Source: a virus | DNA: 20,210 nucleotides | Direction: 5' to 3' (one strand) | Virus record (IMG/VR): IMGVR_UViG_3300049255_000570 | Location: 1-20,210 of that record | Translations under genes and position numbers: made by a program | The notes under the pieces: generated by a model | Seen by the model: the letters and a program-made list of their open reading frames with translations, nothing else | What the model was told of the DNA's origin: nothing | The model's database searches: none | In this document: positions 1 through 7,044 of the stretch, one piece after another | How positions within the stretch are numbered: the stretch's first letter is position 1 | Layout of the letters: every line of letters starts with the position of its first letter

Positions 1-222
1 TCACTTCTCTGTCTCCGCGTTGACCGAGGCTGGCGCTGACGCGGCGAAGATCGGCGTCGAGGTCGCGGCGCGAAGACCGATCATGACGATGCCGATGAGG
101 GTCGCGGCGTTGGGCGACAGGCCTAACGTCTTGACGAAATCGAAGCTCGAGACGAAGCTGATCGCCTGGGGAAGCACGGCGAGGCCGAGGCCCACCGCGA
201 AGGTCTTAAAGCCAGAAAACAT
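1..222 (-). CDS. small two-TM membrane protein, holin candidate
   Basis: A 73-aa protein beginning MFSGFKTFAVGLGLAVLPQA, with the ATG at 222 preceded by a strong GAGGTG site 5 nt upstream. Two hydrophobic segments are visible, residues ~6-26 and ~39-61 (AATLIGIVMIGLRAATSTPI), separated by a short polar loop (SFDFVKTLGLSPN). Size, two segments and the RAATSTP ending resemble small holin-like proteins found at the end of alphaproteobacterial prophage tail clusters. With the amidase and exported peptidase nearby, release of the endolysin is the likely job. The family assignment is by pattern only. Confidence 0.62.
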   Translation of the reverse strand: MFSGFKTFAVGLGLAVLPQAISFVSSFDFVKTLGLSPNAATLIGIVMIGLRAATSTPIFAASAPASVNAETEK

Positions 223-254
223 GAAATCACCTCGGGGAAGCCGCCGGGACGAGG

Positions 255-294
255 ACGCGCGCCGGCCTGACGGCGGCGGAAAAGCCGCGCGCGT
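255..294. other. hairpin-forming inverted repeat in the 113-nt gap before the holin candidate
   Basis: Arms 255-266 (ACGCGCGCCGGC) and 284-294 (GCCGCGCGCGT) pair with a single bulge around a 17-nt loop. The minus-strand transcript would pass through it between the peptidase gene and the small membrane protein gene. No U-run follows on the minus strand, so it is not a clear intrinsic terminator. Confidence 0.35.
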
Positions 295-335
295 GTTTGA
301 TTGTTCCGTGATTTGAGTTGGCGTGGTAGCGGCGG

Positions 336-842
336 TCAGGCCGGGCGAATCCACGCCACGACCGCGCGGACATCGTAGCGCGAGTACTGAACGACGTGGT
401 TTTGGTTGCCGCCGAGGCCGATGAAACCATCGGCGCCGGCGAAGTTGACGAAGAACGTGATATGCCCGCGCATGACCGCGAGATCGCCGGCGCGCGGCGT
501 CGCGACGCGCGCTCCGGCGGCGAGCCCGTCGAGCGCGAGGCGGCCGGGCAACGCGCGATGACCGGTCCGGCGCAAGACGAAGGATACGAAATCGGCGCAC
601 CACGGCCCGGCGGTTCCGGTCGGGTTGCCGCCGCCGAGCCAACGCGCCGCCTCGGCGAGAGTATCGATCACGCCGCCGCCGGGACGCGGCTGATCGGCCT
701 CCGCCGGCTTGAAGACGCAGAGGAATAGGAGGGCGAGCAGCGCCGGCGCCGCGATGGAACGCGGCGCGGGTCCCTCGCGGCATCGAAAGGAAACGACACG
801 GGCGCGCGCGACCGCGCCCCGCCGCGGGCGAGGTTTTGTCAT
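336..842 (-). CDS. exported CHAP/NlpC-like peptidoglycan hydrolase (TIGR02594-type)
   Basis: A 168-aa protein with a cysteine-peptidase core resembling TIGR02594/CHAP proteins: DTLAEAARWLGGGNPTGTAG then PWCADFVSFVLRRTG with the catalytic Cys, AGDLAVMRGHITFFVNFAGA with the catalytic His, and GFIGLGGNQNHVVQYSRYD with a third polar residue. I choose the ATG at 842 (AGGG 7 nt upstream). The N-terminus is basic and long, with a hydrophobic stretch at ~50-66 (AAPALLALLFLCVF then KPAEADQ), a signal peptide or anchor with an extended n-region. It lies between the tailspike and the holin candidate, so it may act in lysis as a second, Sec-exported peptidoglycan hydrolase beside the amidase. A cell-wall hydrolase of other purpose remains possible. 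Confidence 0.72.
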   Translation of the reverse strand: MTKPRPRRGAVARARVVSFRCREGPAPRSIAAPALLALLFLCVFKPAEADQPRPGGGVIDTLAEAARWLGGGNPTGTAGPWCADFVSFVLRRTGHRALPGRLALDGLAAGARVATPRAGDLAVMRGHITFFVNFAGADGFIGLGGNQNHVVQYSRYDVRAVVAWIRPA

Positions 843-862
843 GGCCGATCCCTCTGGGAGAT

Positions 863-3800
863 TTATTGTTCGCGTTGCCAGGCCGCGGCCGTCGCGTCCC
901 ATCTGACGCGCACGCCCGTATTCGCGGCGAGCGGCGAGCCGTTGGTCCAGCCGGCGACGCCCGGCGAGAAGGTCAGCGCGGTCACCGCGCCCGCGTAGTT
1001 GACGAACTGGATCGGCTGGCCGTCGGCGAGGGCGGCGGGGAGCGTCACCGTCGCGGCGCTCACCGTTCCCGATTGCGTGAAGCGCACGAGATCACAGTTG
1101 GCGGGAACCGTGTAGCCCGCCGTGGTCAACGTGTAGCGAACGCCTGTCGCGTCGATCAGCGCGCCCGAATGGGTGACAGGCGACCCGGAACTCCCCGCGA
1201 TCCCCATCGTCACGCCGCCGGCCAGATTGATGAGGTTGGACGCGAGAGACGCCGTGACGGGTCCGCCGTTCGAAGACGTCGCTTGGAACGTGGGAGAGAA
1301 CCCGACCGTGGGGGCGGTCGTATAGCCGACGCCACCAGCGATCACATTGATAGTCGATTTCAATCCCCCGCCACTGTTCGAAAGCGCCCAGACGACATTG
1401 ATGTAGCCACCAGATGAGGGAAGAGTAGGAAGCGTCGTGCAAGTCGAGGATTGCTTTGACAAAGCGGTGGCGGAAGACCACGGCTTCGCCCAGAGATAAG
1501 CGTTGTTCGCGGTGGAACTGTAAGTATAGGTCGCCACGGCGCCGCCGCTCACCGTGTTGATGGTGTAGAGGCCGTTGCCCCCGCCCAGCACACCGCCTCC
1601 GGATTGCGGGTCGATCAAAAGGAGCGTGTCGTTCATTGAGCAGCCCGCTCCGCCCGAAAGAGCCGGAGGACCGGCGAGGACGAGACCCGTGAGGGCGGCG
1701 CTAGCGCCTCCTCCCGCCGCCGCCGAGAATACGACGGCGGGAAGCGACCCCGCGAGCTGTCCGTTGCCCCAGTTGTCGATAGGGCTCGTCGTAGGCGTAC
1801 CGACAGTGACCGCCGTCACGCTTCCCGTGTTCTGCACCGTCGCTACGTTCAGCGTCGGGAACGTTCCCGCCTCGGGGCTCGTCGCGCCGATGACCGATCC
1901 GTTAATGCCGCCGGAGCCCCACGTGCCTCCGTCGACACCAGTAAGAGCATTCCCAATTGTGATTCCAGGTGTCCCGAGAGACGCCGTGACGGGTCCGCCG
2001 TTCGACGAAGTGCTCGCGAAGGTTGGAGAAAAGCCGACAACGGGAGGGCTGATATAGCCTGCTCCGCCGGAGGCGACGCCGATCGTAGCTTTGAGACTTC
2101 CGCCGTTGTTCGACAAGGTCCAGACAACGCTGGCATATCCACCGGTCGTAGGAAATGTTGGAAGAGTAGTACAGGATGAGGATAGTATAGCGAGTGCTGT
2201 CTGGTAGGACCATGGTTTCGCCCACAGATAAGCATTATTTGCTGTCTGACCGAAGTTGGCTCCTGTCACATTGCCGTTTGTACCGATGCTCGTAACAGTG
2301 TATGTGGCATATCCGCCGCCATATAAACCACCTCCGCTTTGAGGATCATTAATGTAAAGAACATCTCCTACGACACATCCTGCTCCTCCGGATATCGTGG
2401 GAGCGCCAGCAAGAACAATATTCACGAGCGCCGCGCTCGCGCCGCCTCCAGTCGCCGCCGAAAAGGCCGGGACCGGGAGTGACCCCGCGAGCTGGCCCGT
2501 GGTCCACGAGTTGATCGGGCTCGTCGTCGGCGTGCCGACAGTGACGGCCGTCACGCTTCCGGCGTTCTGCAGAACGGAGGCGTTCAGTGTCCCCGCGGAG
2601 ATGGACGGAGATGCGACCGACGACGGCGAAAGAGCCCCAGCCGCGATGCTCCCGAGAGTTCCCGAATACAGACACGTCGATGTGCATAATTCGCCGGACC
2701 AAGACGCGGGCGCGCTCCAGTTCATCGAGCTCGGAATGGAAACGTGTCCCGACACAGTCCAAAGAGAGGGTGAACCGAAGACTTGGGCCGCGTTGTAGTT
2801 CGTGAACGCGGCGACATCCAAACTGAAGTCCGCCGCGGTCACTCCCGTGACGCCCGTGTCGGTCTTCAAGACGGAGTTCTGGCACTCGGAGGCGTGGTCT
2901 CGATAGGAAAAGCCGTTGAGCGTGGGAGTGGCGTTCGGACCCGTCACGAAAAAGCAGTCGTTCACCGAGTTGGTCTCGATATGAATGTCCGCGTGGAGCA
3001 TCGTGTTGCTCACGGTCTGGTCACTCGAATAAAGAACAACGGCTTCACCGGCGCCCGCGATGTAGGAGCCGATGTATCGGTGCCGCTCGGCGCCCGACAT
3101 CCATATTCCCGATCCGTATCCCTCGAAGTTGGCCGTCAAAAAGGTGTTCTCGTTGAAGCTCTCGAACGTATCGATGGGAGTGGACACGGTCTGATAGGGG
3201 CTCGACCAGTTCCAATGGTTCGACCCGTCCTGGATCAATTCGTAAGTTCCGCCGCTCGTATTGTTGTTGCTGAAAAACGGATGATCGAATGTCAGCGTCT
3301 CCGAGGCCAGATTGTAGAAGCTCGAGAGCGCGAAACAACCGCCGATCGTGGGATGGGAGAAGTCGAAGTCGTCGGCGGAGGTTCCGCTCGACGTCCTCCC
3401 GATCGCCATGCCGGCATTCGGCATGGTCGACGAACTCGTGCAGTCCCCGTAAATGCTTATGTCCCTCCAGTGAACGAATCGATTTCCCATCGCGTCGACA
3501 GCCGCGCGCCCGGAAATCGAGGCCACGGGAACGCTGAATCCGGTGACGCCTCCGATCGTCCCGCTCGCGGCCGAAAGGGTGTCGCCCTTGGCGTAGGCCG
3601 TTCCCGCCGCGCCGCAACCGCCGGCCGGCAAGGTGATCGACGTGACGCCCCCGCCGCTGACCGCGACGCTCGCCGCCACGCAGCCCGATCCCGATCCGCC
3701 CGTCAGCGGGACATTGGTATACGTCCCGGACGCGCCGCCTGCCCCCGGCGTGATCGTCCCCAGAGTTCCGATCAACCCGCGCGGCGAGAACGACGCGAAC

Positions 3801-4189
3801 ACGTTCATGCCATCCACGACCTGCCCCGGCTGAGCGGACGTGCTGATTTGCGTGAAATTCAAAGGCGCCGTGACCTTGCAGGCCAGACCGTTCCGAGGAA
3901 ACGCCAGCGTGGCCGGTCCATAAGCGCCGGCGGTTCTCCACGCTCCGATCGCCGCGTTGATCGCGGCGGTGTCGTCGGTCCCGCCCACCGGGCTGGCGGC
4001 GTTCGTGTTGCACTTCGCGCCGAAGTCGACGACGTTGATGATGGCGGGCGGCGTGGACGAGAGCGGGCCGGTCGGCGATACCGCGACGCCCGGGACCATC
4101 GCGTTCGCCGGCATCGGCTGTCCGGCGGACGGGCCGGACGCCGAGGCGGCGAGCAAGACCGCCGCGAGGAGAATGGGAACGGTTCTCAT
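863..4189 (-). CDS. pectate-lyase-fold tailspike-like protein with signal peptide and internal tandem repeat
   Basis: An 1108-aa beta-helix protein, probably a polysaccharide-binding or depolymerising tailspike. The frame is open to 4360, but the ATG at 4189 is preferred: it overlaps the preceding stop (ATGA) and begins a signal peptide, MRTVPILLAAVLLAASASGPSAG. Residues ~52-500 have the Pectate_lyase_3 start INVVDFGAKCNTNAAS...GGTDDTAAINAAI, then beta-helix coils (HWRDISIYGDCTSSS, FLTANFEGYGSGIWM, TMLHADIHIETNSVNDCFFV). Residues ~541-745 and ~785-985 are a tandem duplication starting QN.GSVTAVTVGTPTTSPI. The C-terminal ~100 residues (VTLPAALADGQPIQFVNYAG ... RVRWDATAAAWQREQ) are a fibre cap domain. 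Catalytic acids cannot be assigned by eye. Base composition drops to ~48% GC inside the first repeat copy (2161-2400). Confidence 0.8.
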   Translation of the reverse strand: MRTVPILLAAVLLAASASGPSAGQPMPANAMVPGVAVSPTGPLSSTPPAIINVVDFGAKCNTNAASPVGGTDDTAAINAAIGAWRTAGAYGPATLAFPRNGLACKVTAPLNFTQISTSAQPGQVVDGMNVFASFSPRGLIGTLGTITPGAGGASGTYTNVPLTGGSGSGCVAASVAVSGGGVTSITLPAGGCGAAGTAYAKGDTLSAASGTIGGVTGFSVPVASISGRAAVDAMGNRFVHWRDISIYGDCTSSSTMPNAGMAIGRTSSGTSADDFDFSHPTIGGCFALSSFYNLASETLTFDHPFFSNNNTSGGTYELIQDGSNHWNWSSPYQTVSTPIDTFESFNENTFLTANFEGYGSGIWMSGAERHRYIGSYIAGAGEAVVLYSSDQTVSNTMLHADIHIETNSVNDCFFVTGPNATPTLNGFSYRDHASECQNSVLKTDTGVTGVTAADFSLDVAAFTNYNAAQVFGSPSLWTVSGHVSIPSSMNWSAPASWSGELCTSTCLYSGTLGSIAAGALSPSSVASPSISAGTLNASVLQNAGSVTAVTVGTPTTSPINSWTTGQLAGSLPVPAFSAATGGGASAALVNIVLAGAPTISGGAGCVVGDVLYINDPQSGGGLYGGGYATYTVTSIGTNGNVTGANFGQTANNAYLWAKPWSYQTALAILSSSCTTLPTFPTTGGYASVVWTLSNNGGSLKATIGVASGGAGYISPPVVGFSPTFASTSSNGGPVTASLGTPGITIGNALTGVDGGTWGSGGINGSVIGATSPEAGTFPTLNVATVQNTGSVTAVTVGTPTTSPIDNWGNGQLAGSLPAVVFSAAAGGGASAALTGLVLAGPPALSGGAGCSMNDTLLLIDPQSGGGVLGGGNGLYTINTVSGGAVATYTYSSTANNAYLWAKPWSSATALSKQSSTCTTLPTLPSSGGYINVVWALSNSGGGLKSTINVIAGGVGYTTAPTVGFSPTFQATSSNGGPVTASLASNLINLAGGVTMGIAGSSGSPVTHSGALIDATGVRYTLTTAGYTVPANCDLVRFTQSGTVSAATVTLPAALADGQPIQFVNYAGAVTALTFSPGVAGWTNGSPLAANTGVRVRWDATAAAWQREQ
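1244..1836 (-). repeat. tailspike internal repeat, copy 2
   Basis: Second copy of the ~200-residue tailspike module, beginning QNTGSVTAVTVGTPTTSPI and ending SSNGGPVTASL. The edges are almost identical to copy 1 at DNA level (for example GCCGTGACGGGTCCGCCGTT), whereas the centre has diverged. Confidence 0.8.
1976..2569 (-). repeat. tailspike internal repeat, copy 1
   Basis: Encodes about 200 residues beginning QNAGSVTAVTVGTPTTSPI and ending SSNGGPVTASL. The same landmarks (GQLAGSLP, GGGASAAL, DPQSGGG, TANNAYLWAKPWS, SSNGGPVTASL) recur in the copy at 1244-1836. Matching nucleotide landmarks lie 732-735 nt apart. GC is lower here than in the flanks. Confidence 0.8.
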
Positions 4190-4560
4190 TGAAAATACTC
4201 CACGTCGAGCGTTCCCGCCGCCGAGATCGCCTTGAAGTTCGCGAGCGCCGCCGCGCCGGAAAGCGCCATGCAGGCCCCCGCCGCGAGCGGCATGCCGACG
4301 GTGGCGGTCGGCGTCGTGATTCCATCCGTCGTGTATTTGACGGCCGCCGTCGACGCGCACACGGTGGCGTACCGCGCGCCGCTCGGTACATTAAGGCCGG
4401 TAGCCGACGCCGGCGCCAGGTTGTGCTGGCCTGGTGGCAACGGCGCGTAGGCATAGGGCAGGGGGATCACGCCCGGCACGACCGTGCCCCCGCTGTCCCG
4501 ATAGGTTTGCGCGGAAGCCGAGGCGCCGAAAGCGCAGAGCAGCAGAAGAATCCTCTTCAC
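4186..4560 (-). CDS. small exported protein with YRDxGGTxVPG motif
   Basis: A 124-aa protein with a Sec signal peptide: GTG-initiated MKRILLLLCAFGASASA then QTYRDSGGTVVPGVIPLPYA. I start it at the GTG at 4560, which overlaps the upstream stop (GTGA) and has GAGAGG just upstream; the ATG at 4599 would put a charged extension before the signal peptide. The mature N-terminus matches that of the protein at 7045-7677 (Q.YRD.GGT.VPG..PL), while the rest differs: SGARYATVCASTAAVKYTTD and a C-terminal ALANFKAISAAGTLDVEYFQ strand, a compact beta domain. The stop overlaps the tailspike start (ATGA), so a partnership with the tailspike is likely. Function unknown. Confidence 0.68.
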   Translation of the reverse strand: MKRILLLLCAFGASASAQTYRDSGGTVVPGVIPLPYAYAPLPPGQHNLAPASATGLNVPSGARYATVCASTAAVKYTTDGITTPTATVGMPLAAGACMALSGAAALANFKAISAAGTLDVEYFQ

Positions 4561-4991
4561 GACCTCTCTCCCAGCGCCTGCTTGACGAGTTCGTCCCACG
4601 CCGGCGGGGGCGGTAGAAACGCATGGTCGACGCAGCCGGCATGGACCAGCGCGATCTTGGTCTGGCCCGGGACCGCGATGACGAGAATGATTTCGTCGGC
4701 ATAGGCGGAGACGGGGGGTAGGGCGTTGAGGGCCGCGAGGATTTTCGCTTCGTCATCCCCGGAATATTCGACGTAGTTCGCGCCGTCGTTGTCTCTCGCG
4801 TTGGTCGCGATCGCGCGCGCGGATTCGAGGGTGAGTTCGCAGACGGGAGCCGCCGCGCCCTCCGCCGACGATGGGCTGGCCGCCGCGGCTTCCGGCCCGC
4901 GCGGGTGAGAGGCCCAGACGATGGCGGCCGCGATCGCGAGACCGGCGCAAAGGCGCGAGTTGGCGCCCCGCGAGAAGCGAGCGTTTTGCAT
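4557..4991 (-). CDS. small exported or membrane-anchored protein of unknown function
   Basis: A 144-aa protein I do not recognise. The ATG at 4991 has GGAG 8 nt upstream. Residues ~12-28 (SRLCAGLAIAAAIVWASHP) are a hydrophobic segment after a basic start, a signal peptide or N-terminal anchor, followed by an Ala/Pro-rich spacer. The soluble part has two cysteines (PVCELTL and HAGCVDH), which could form a disulfide if exported, and ends FLPPPPAWDELVKQALGERS. The region NDGANYVEYSGDDEAKILAA looks like a small alpha/beta domain. Its stop overlaps the next gene's GTG start (GTGA). It lies between two fibre-type genes, so it may be an accessory protein or a moron gene. Confidence 0.6.
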   Translation of the reverse strand: MQNARFSRGANSRLCAGLAIAAAIVWASHPRGPEAAAASPSSAEGAAAPVCELTLESARAIATNARDNDGANYVEYSGDDEAKILAALNALPPVSAYADEIILVIAVPGQTKIALVHAGCVDHAFLPPPPAWDELVKQALGERS

Positions 4992-5021
4992 TTTCGGACT
5001 CCGTGGGTTTGAAGCTTAGGC

Positions 5022-7040
5022 TCAGGCGACGCCGTAGCGGCGGGCGGCGATGTAATTGACCTTGATCACGGCGGTCGCCGAACCGGCGGCCCCCGACGCG
5101 TTGAAGCCCATGACCAGGGTCGTCTGGAAGTCGACGATGTTGGGCGGCAGGATCACGGGACCGGCGCGCAGGTAGAGCTTGCCGCCGTTGGGCCACGTCA
5201 GCGGGTCGCCGCTGGTCGCGCAGAGTTCCTCGCCCGCGCCGCCGAGGTTCGGCCCGCAGACGACGCTGATGTTCGTGTCGCCGCCCGCGCCCGAGAGATA
5301 GAGCTGGGTCAGATTGACCATGCCGGAGACTTCGAGCTCGGCCTCGAACTCGAATTGCGCGACCCCCAATTCGCTGGATTGAATGTTTTCCGACGTGACG
5401 GTGTCGGAGAACGACATATAGAGCGCCCATTGCTCCGTGGCCGTTCCCGATCCGAGCGAGAACGTGAGCGTCTGGCGCTGGCCCTTCTGGCCGTTGCTCC
5501 AGGGACTTTCGATCGCGGCGGCGATGGTTCCCGCCGCCGATCCGCCGTAGCGCGAGAGGCCCCAGCCGGTCGCGTAGGAACCCGAGATCGTCACGCTTCC
5601 GACCGTCGCTGACGCGCTGGCCGCCGCCGAGCCGAAGACCGACACCTTGGCGGTCTTCATATAGGCCCAGGTCACCGAGCCGTCGGTGATCGACGATGAG
5701 GACCCCGTTGGGCCACCGCTAGAAGCCGACGTGCCGGCCACCGTGCAACGATAGACGCTAGTGGCGTTGAAGACCTGTTGCCCCACGGCATAGGCGGTCG
5801 ACGCTTTCCAGGCGACGCCCTCGTAGATATTGCCGCCGGGATTGAGCACCGGGTCGAAGCCGTCGTCGGCGCAGTAGGGGCGCGGGGAGTAGCCGAGCCC
5901 CTGGGGGAAGAACTTCTGCGCCGCCTGGACGATTTCATAGCCCCAATACATCGCCCCGCGCTGTGAAGGGTGCAGGCCGTCTTGGGTGACCGCGTTCGCG
6001 ACGCCGCCCGTTCCGCCGATCGGCCAGAACGTCCCGTTGGTCCCGTCGGTCATGTAGCCGGTCGGGTCGGCGATCATGATCTGGTTGAAGCCGCGCGGGT
6101 TCGCCCAGGTCTCGCCCCGGCAATAGGCTCTGATCCAGCGGTTGACGCGGTGAATGTAGGCGGCGACCGTGCCGGTGAGGAGGGTCGCGCGCGGCGTGAT
6201 GGGGGAGGCGATCACGCGCTTGCCCGCCGCCATCAGCGTCTCGTAGCAGGTCTGCAAATTGGCGATCGTCGTCGCGACCGTGATCGCGCCGTTGGTCGCG
6301 TCGTTGGTCCCGCCGTTGACGAGGAACAGGTCGATCGAACTCGCGAGGCAGTCGGGCAGCCGCGCGACCATGTCGGAGGTCAGACAGCCCGGCACGCCGA
6401 AGGTGCCGGTGCCGCCGTTGACGAGGCTGAGCACGGCGCCCGAGCCGGTCGACGTGTTGATCGTATAGGTGAAGGTGTTGGTCGAGGAATAGCCGGGATT
6501 GGTGACCGTCGCCGCCTTGATGACGCCGCCGGCGATCGTGAGCGTCGCCGTCGCGCCGCTGCTCAGCGTGACGGTGTCGCCGGCGGAATAGCCGGAACCC
6601 CCGGAGACGACGATGATCTTCAGCAGCGAGAGGGCGTATCCGCCGTAGCCTTGCGCCATGTCCCAGTTGAGCGTTCCGAGCGAGAAGGCCTCCGCCCACG
6701 TCAGCATCGACGTGCCTTGCTTCACGACCTTCAAGCTCGGCTGATAGGCCCATGTCACCGAGCCGTCGGTAATCGTATTGGAGGTCCCGCTCGGGCCGCC
6801 GGAGCCCGCCGAAGTCCCCGCCGCCGCGCAGCGATAGGCGTAGCCGCCGTTCTTGACGACCGTGTTGAGCGCATAGGCGGTCGAGGCGGTCCAGGCCGGG
6901 ATGTTGCTCGCGAGCTGCGCCTGGACGGCGATCGAATTGTAGATTGCGTAGAGCGACTGGCCGCCGATGATGGAATCGCCGAGCCCGTTGATCTTGAGGA
7001 CGGATCGATTGAAATCCGAGAAGGGAGGGAGCGCGCTCAT
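5022..7040 (-). CDS. SGNH/GDSL-type esterase tail fibre with two repeated carbohydrate-binding-like modules
   Basis: A 672-aa receptor-binding protein candidate. The SGNH hydrolase blocks are visible: block I NGLGDSIIGGQS with nucleophile S23, a probable block II glycine in DMAQGYGGYAL (~128-136), block III LVNGGTNDATNG with N246, and block V TQDGLHPSQ with D354/H357. A CBM5/12-like module (AWTASTAYALNTVVKNGGYAYR ... ITDGSVTWAY, ~49-100) is inserted between blocks I and III, and a near copy (AWKASTAYAVGQQVF ... ITDGSVTWAY, ~410-460) follows the catalytic domain. Residues ~142-205 hold a VSGGSGYSAGDTVTLSS module. The C-terminal ~200 residues are a beta-rich lectin-like domain. The likely role is deacetylation of cell-surface polysaccharide during adsorption. 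There is no signal peptide, unlike its neighbours. The start at 7040 has a GGGGGA-type site upstream. Confidence 0.8.
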   Translation of the reverse strand: MSALPPFSDFNRSVLKINGLGDSIIGGQSLYAIYNSIAVQAQLASNIPAWTASTAYALNTVVKNGGYAYRCAAAGTSAGSGGPSGTSNTITDGSVTWAYQPSLKVVKQGTSMLTWAEAFSLGTLNWDMAQGYGGYALSLLKIIVVSGGSGYSAGDTVTLSSGATATLTIAGGVIKAATVTNPGYSSTNTFTYTINTSTGSGAVLSLVNGGTGTFGVPGCLTSDMVARLPDCLASSIDLFLVNGGTNDATNGAITVATTIANLQTCYETLMAAGKRVIASPITPRATLLTGTVAAYIHRVNRWIRAYCRGETWANPRGFNQIMIADPTGYMTDGTNGTFWPIGGTGGVANAVTQDGLHPSQRGAMYWGYEIVQAAQKFFPQGLGYSPRPYCADDGFDPVLNPGGNIYEGVAWKASTAYAVGQQVFNATSVYRCTVAGTSASSGGPTGSSSSITDGSVTWAYMKTAKVSVFGSAAASASATVGSVTISGSYATGWGLSRYGGSAAGTIAAAIESPWSNGQKGQRQTLTFSLGSGTATEQWALYMSFSDTVTSENIQSSELGVAQFEFEAELEVSGMVNLTQLYLSGAGGDTNISVVCGPNLGGAGEELCATSGDPLTWPNGGKLYLRAGPVILPPNIVDFQTTLVMGFNASGAAGSATAVIKVNYIAARRYGVA
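5652..5813 (-). repeat. carbohydrate-binding-like module, copy 2 (coding)
   Basis: Encodes residues ~410-463 of the SGNH fibre, just after the catalytic domain. It is the partner of the module at 6735-6896, with the same aromatic and SGGP/ITDGSVTWAY landmarks. Confidence 0.75.
6735..6896 (-). repeat. carbohydrate-binding-like module, copy 1 (coding)
   Basis: Encodes residues ~49-102 of the SGNH fibre. It shares AW.ASTAYA, YRC..AGTSA.SGGP.G and ITDGSVTWAY with the copy at 5652-5813 and interrupts the esterase domain between its GDS and GTND blocks. Confidence 0.75.
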
Positions 7041-7044
7041 CGGC

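Noticed and set aside
2783-4192. A 469-codon plus-strand open frame opposite the tailspike
   Set aside because: Composition is Arg/Gly/Asp-rich with no domain pattern; it is antisense to the tailspike, whose frame has signal peptide and beta-helix motifs.
4190-4360. Longer tailspike start at 4360
   Set aside because: It would bury the signal peptide behind 57 residues and overlap the upstream exported-protein gene; the ATG at 4189 has an ATGA overlap.
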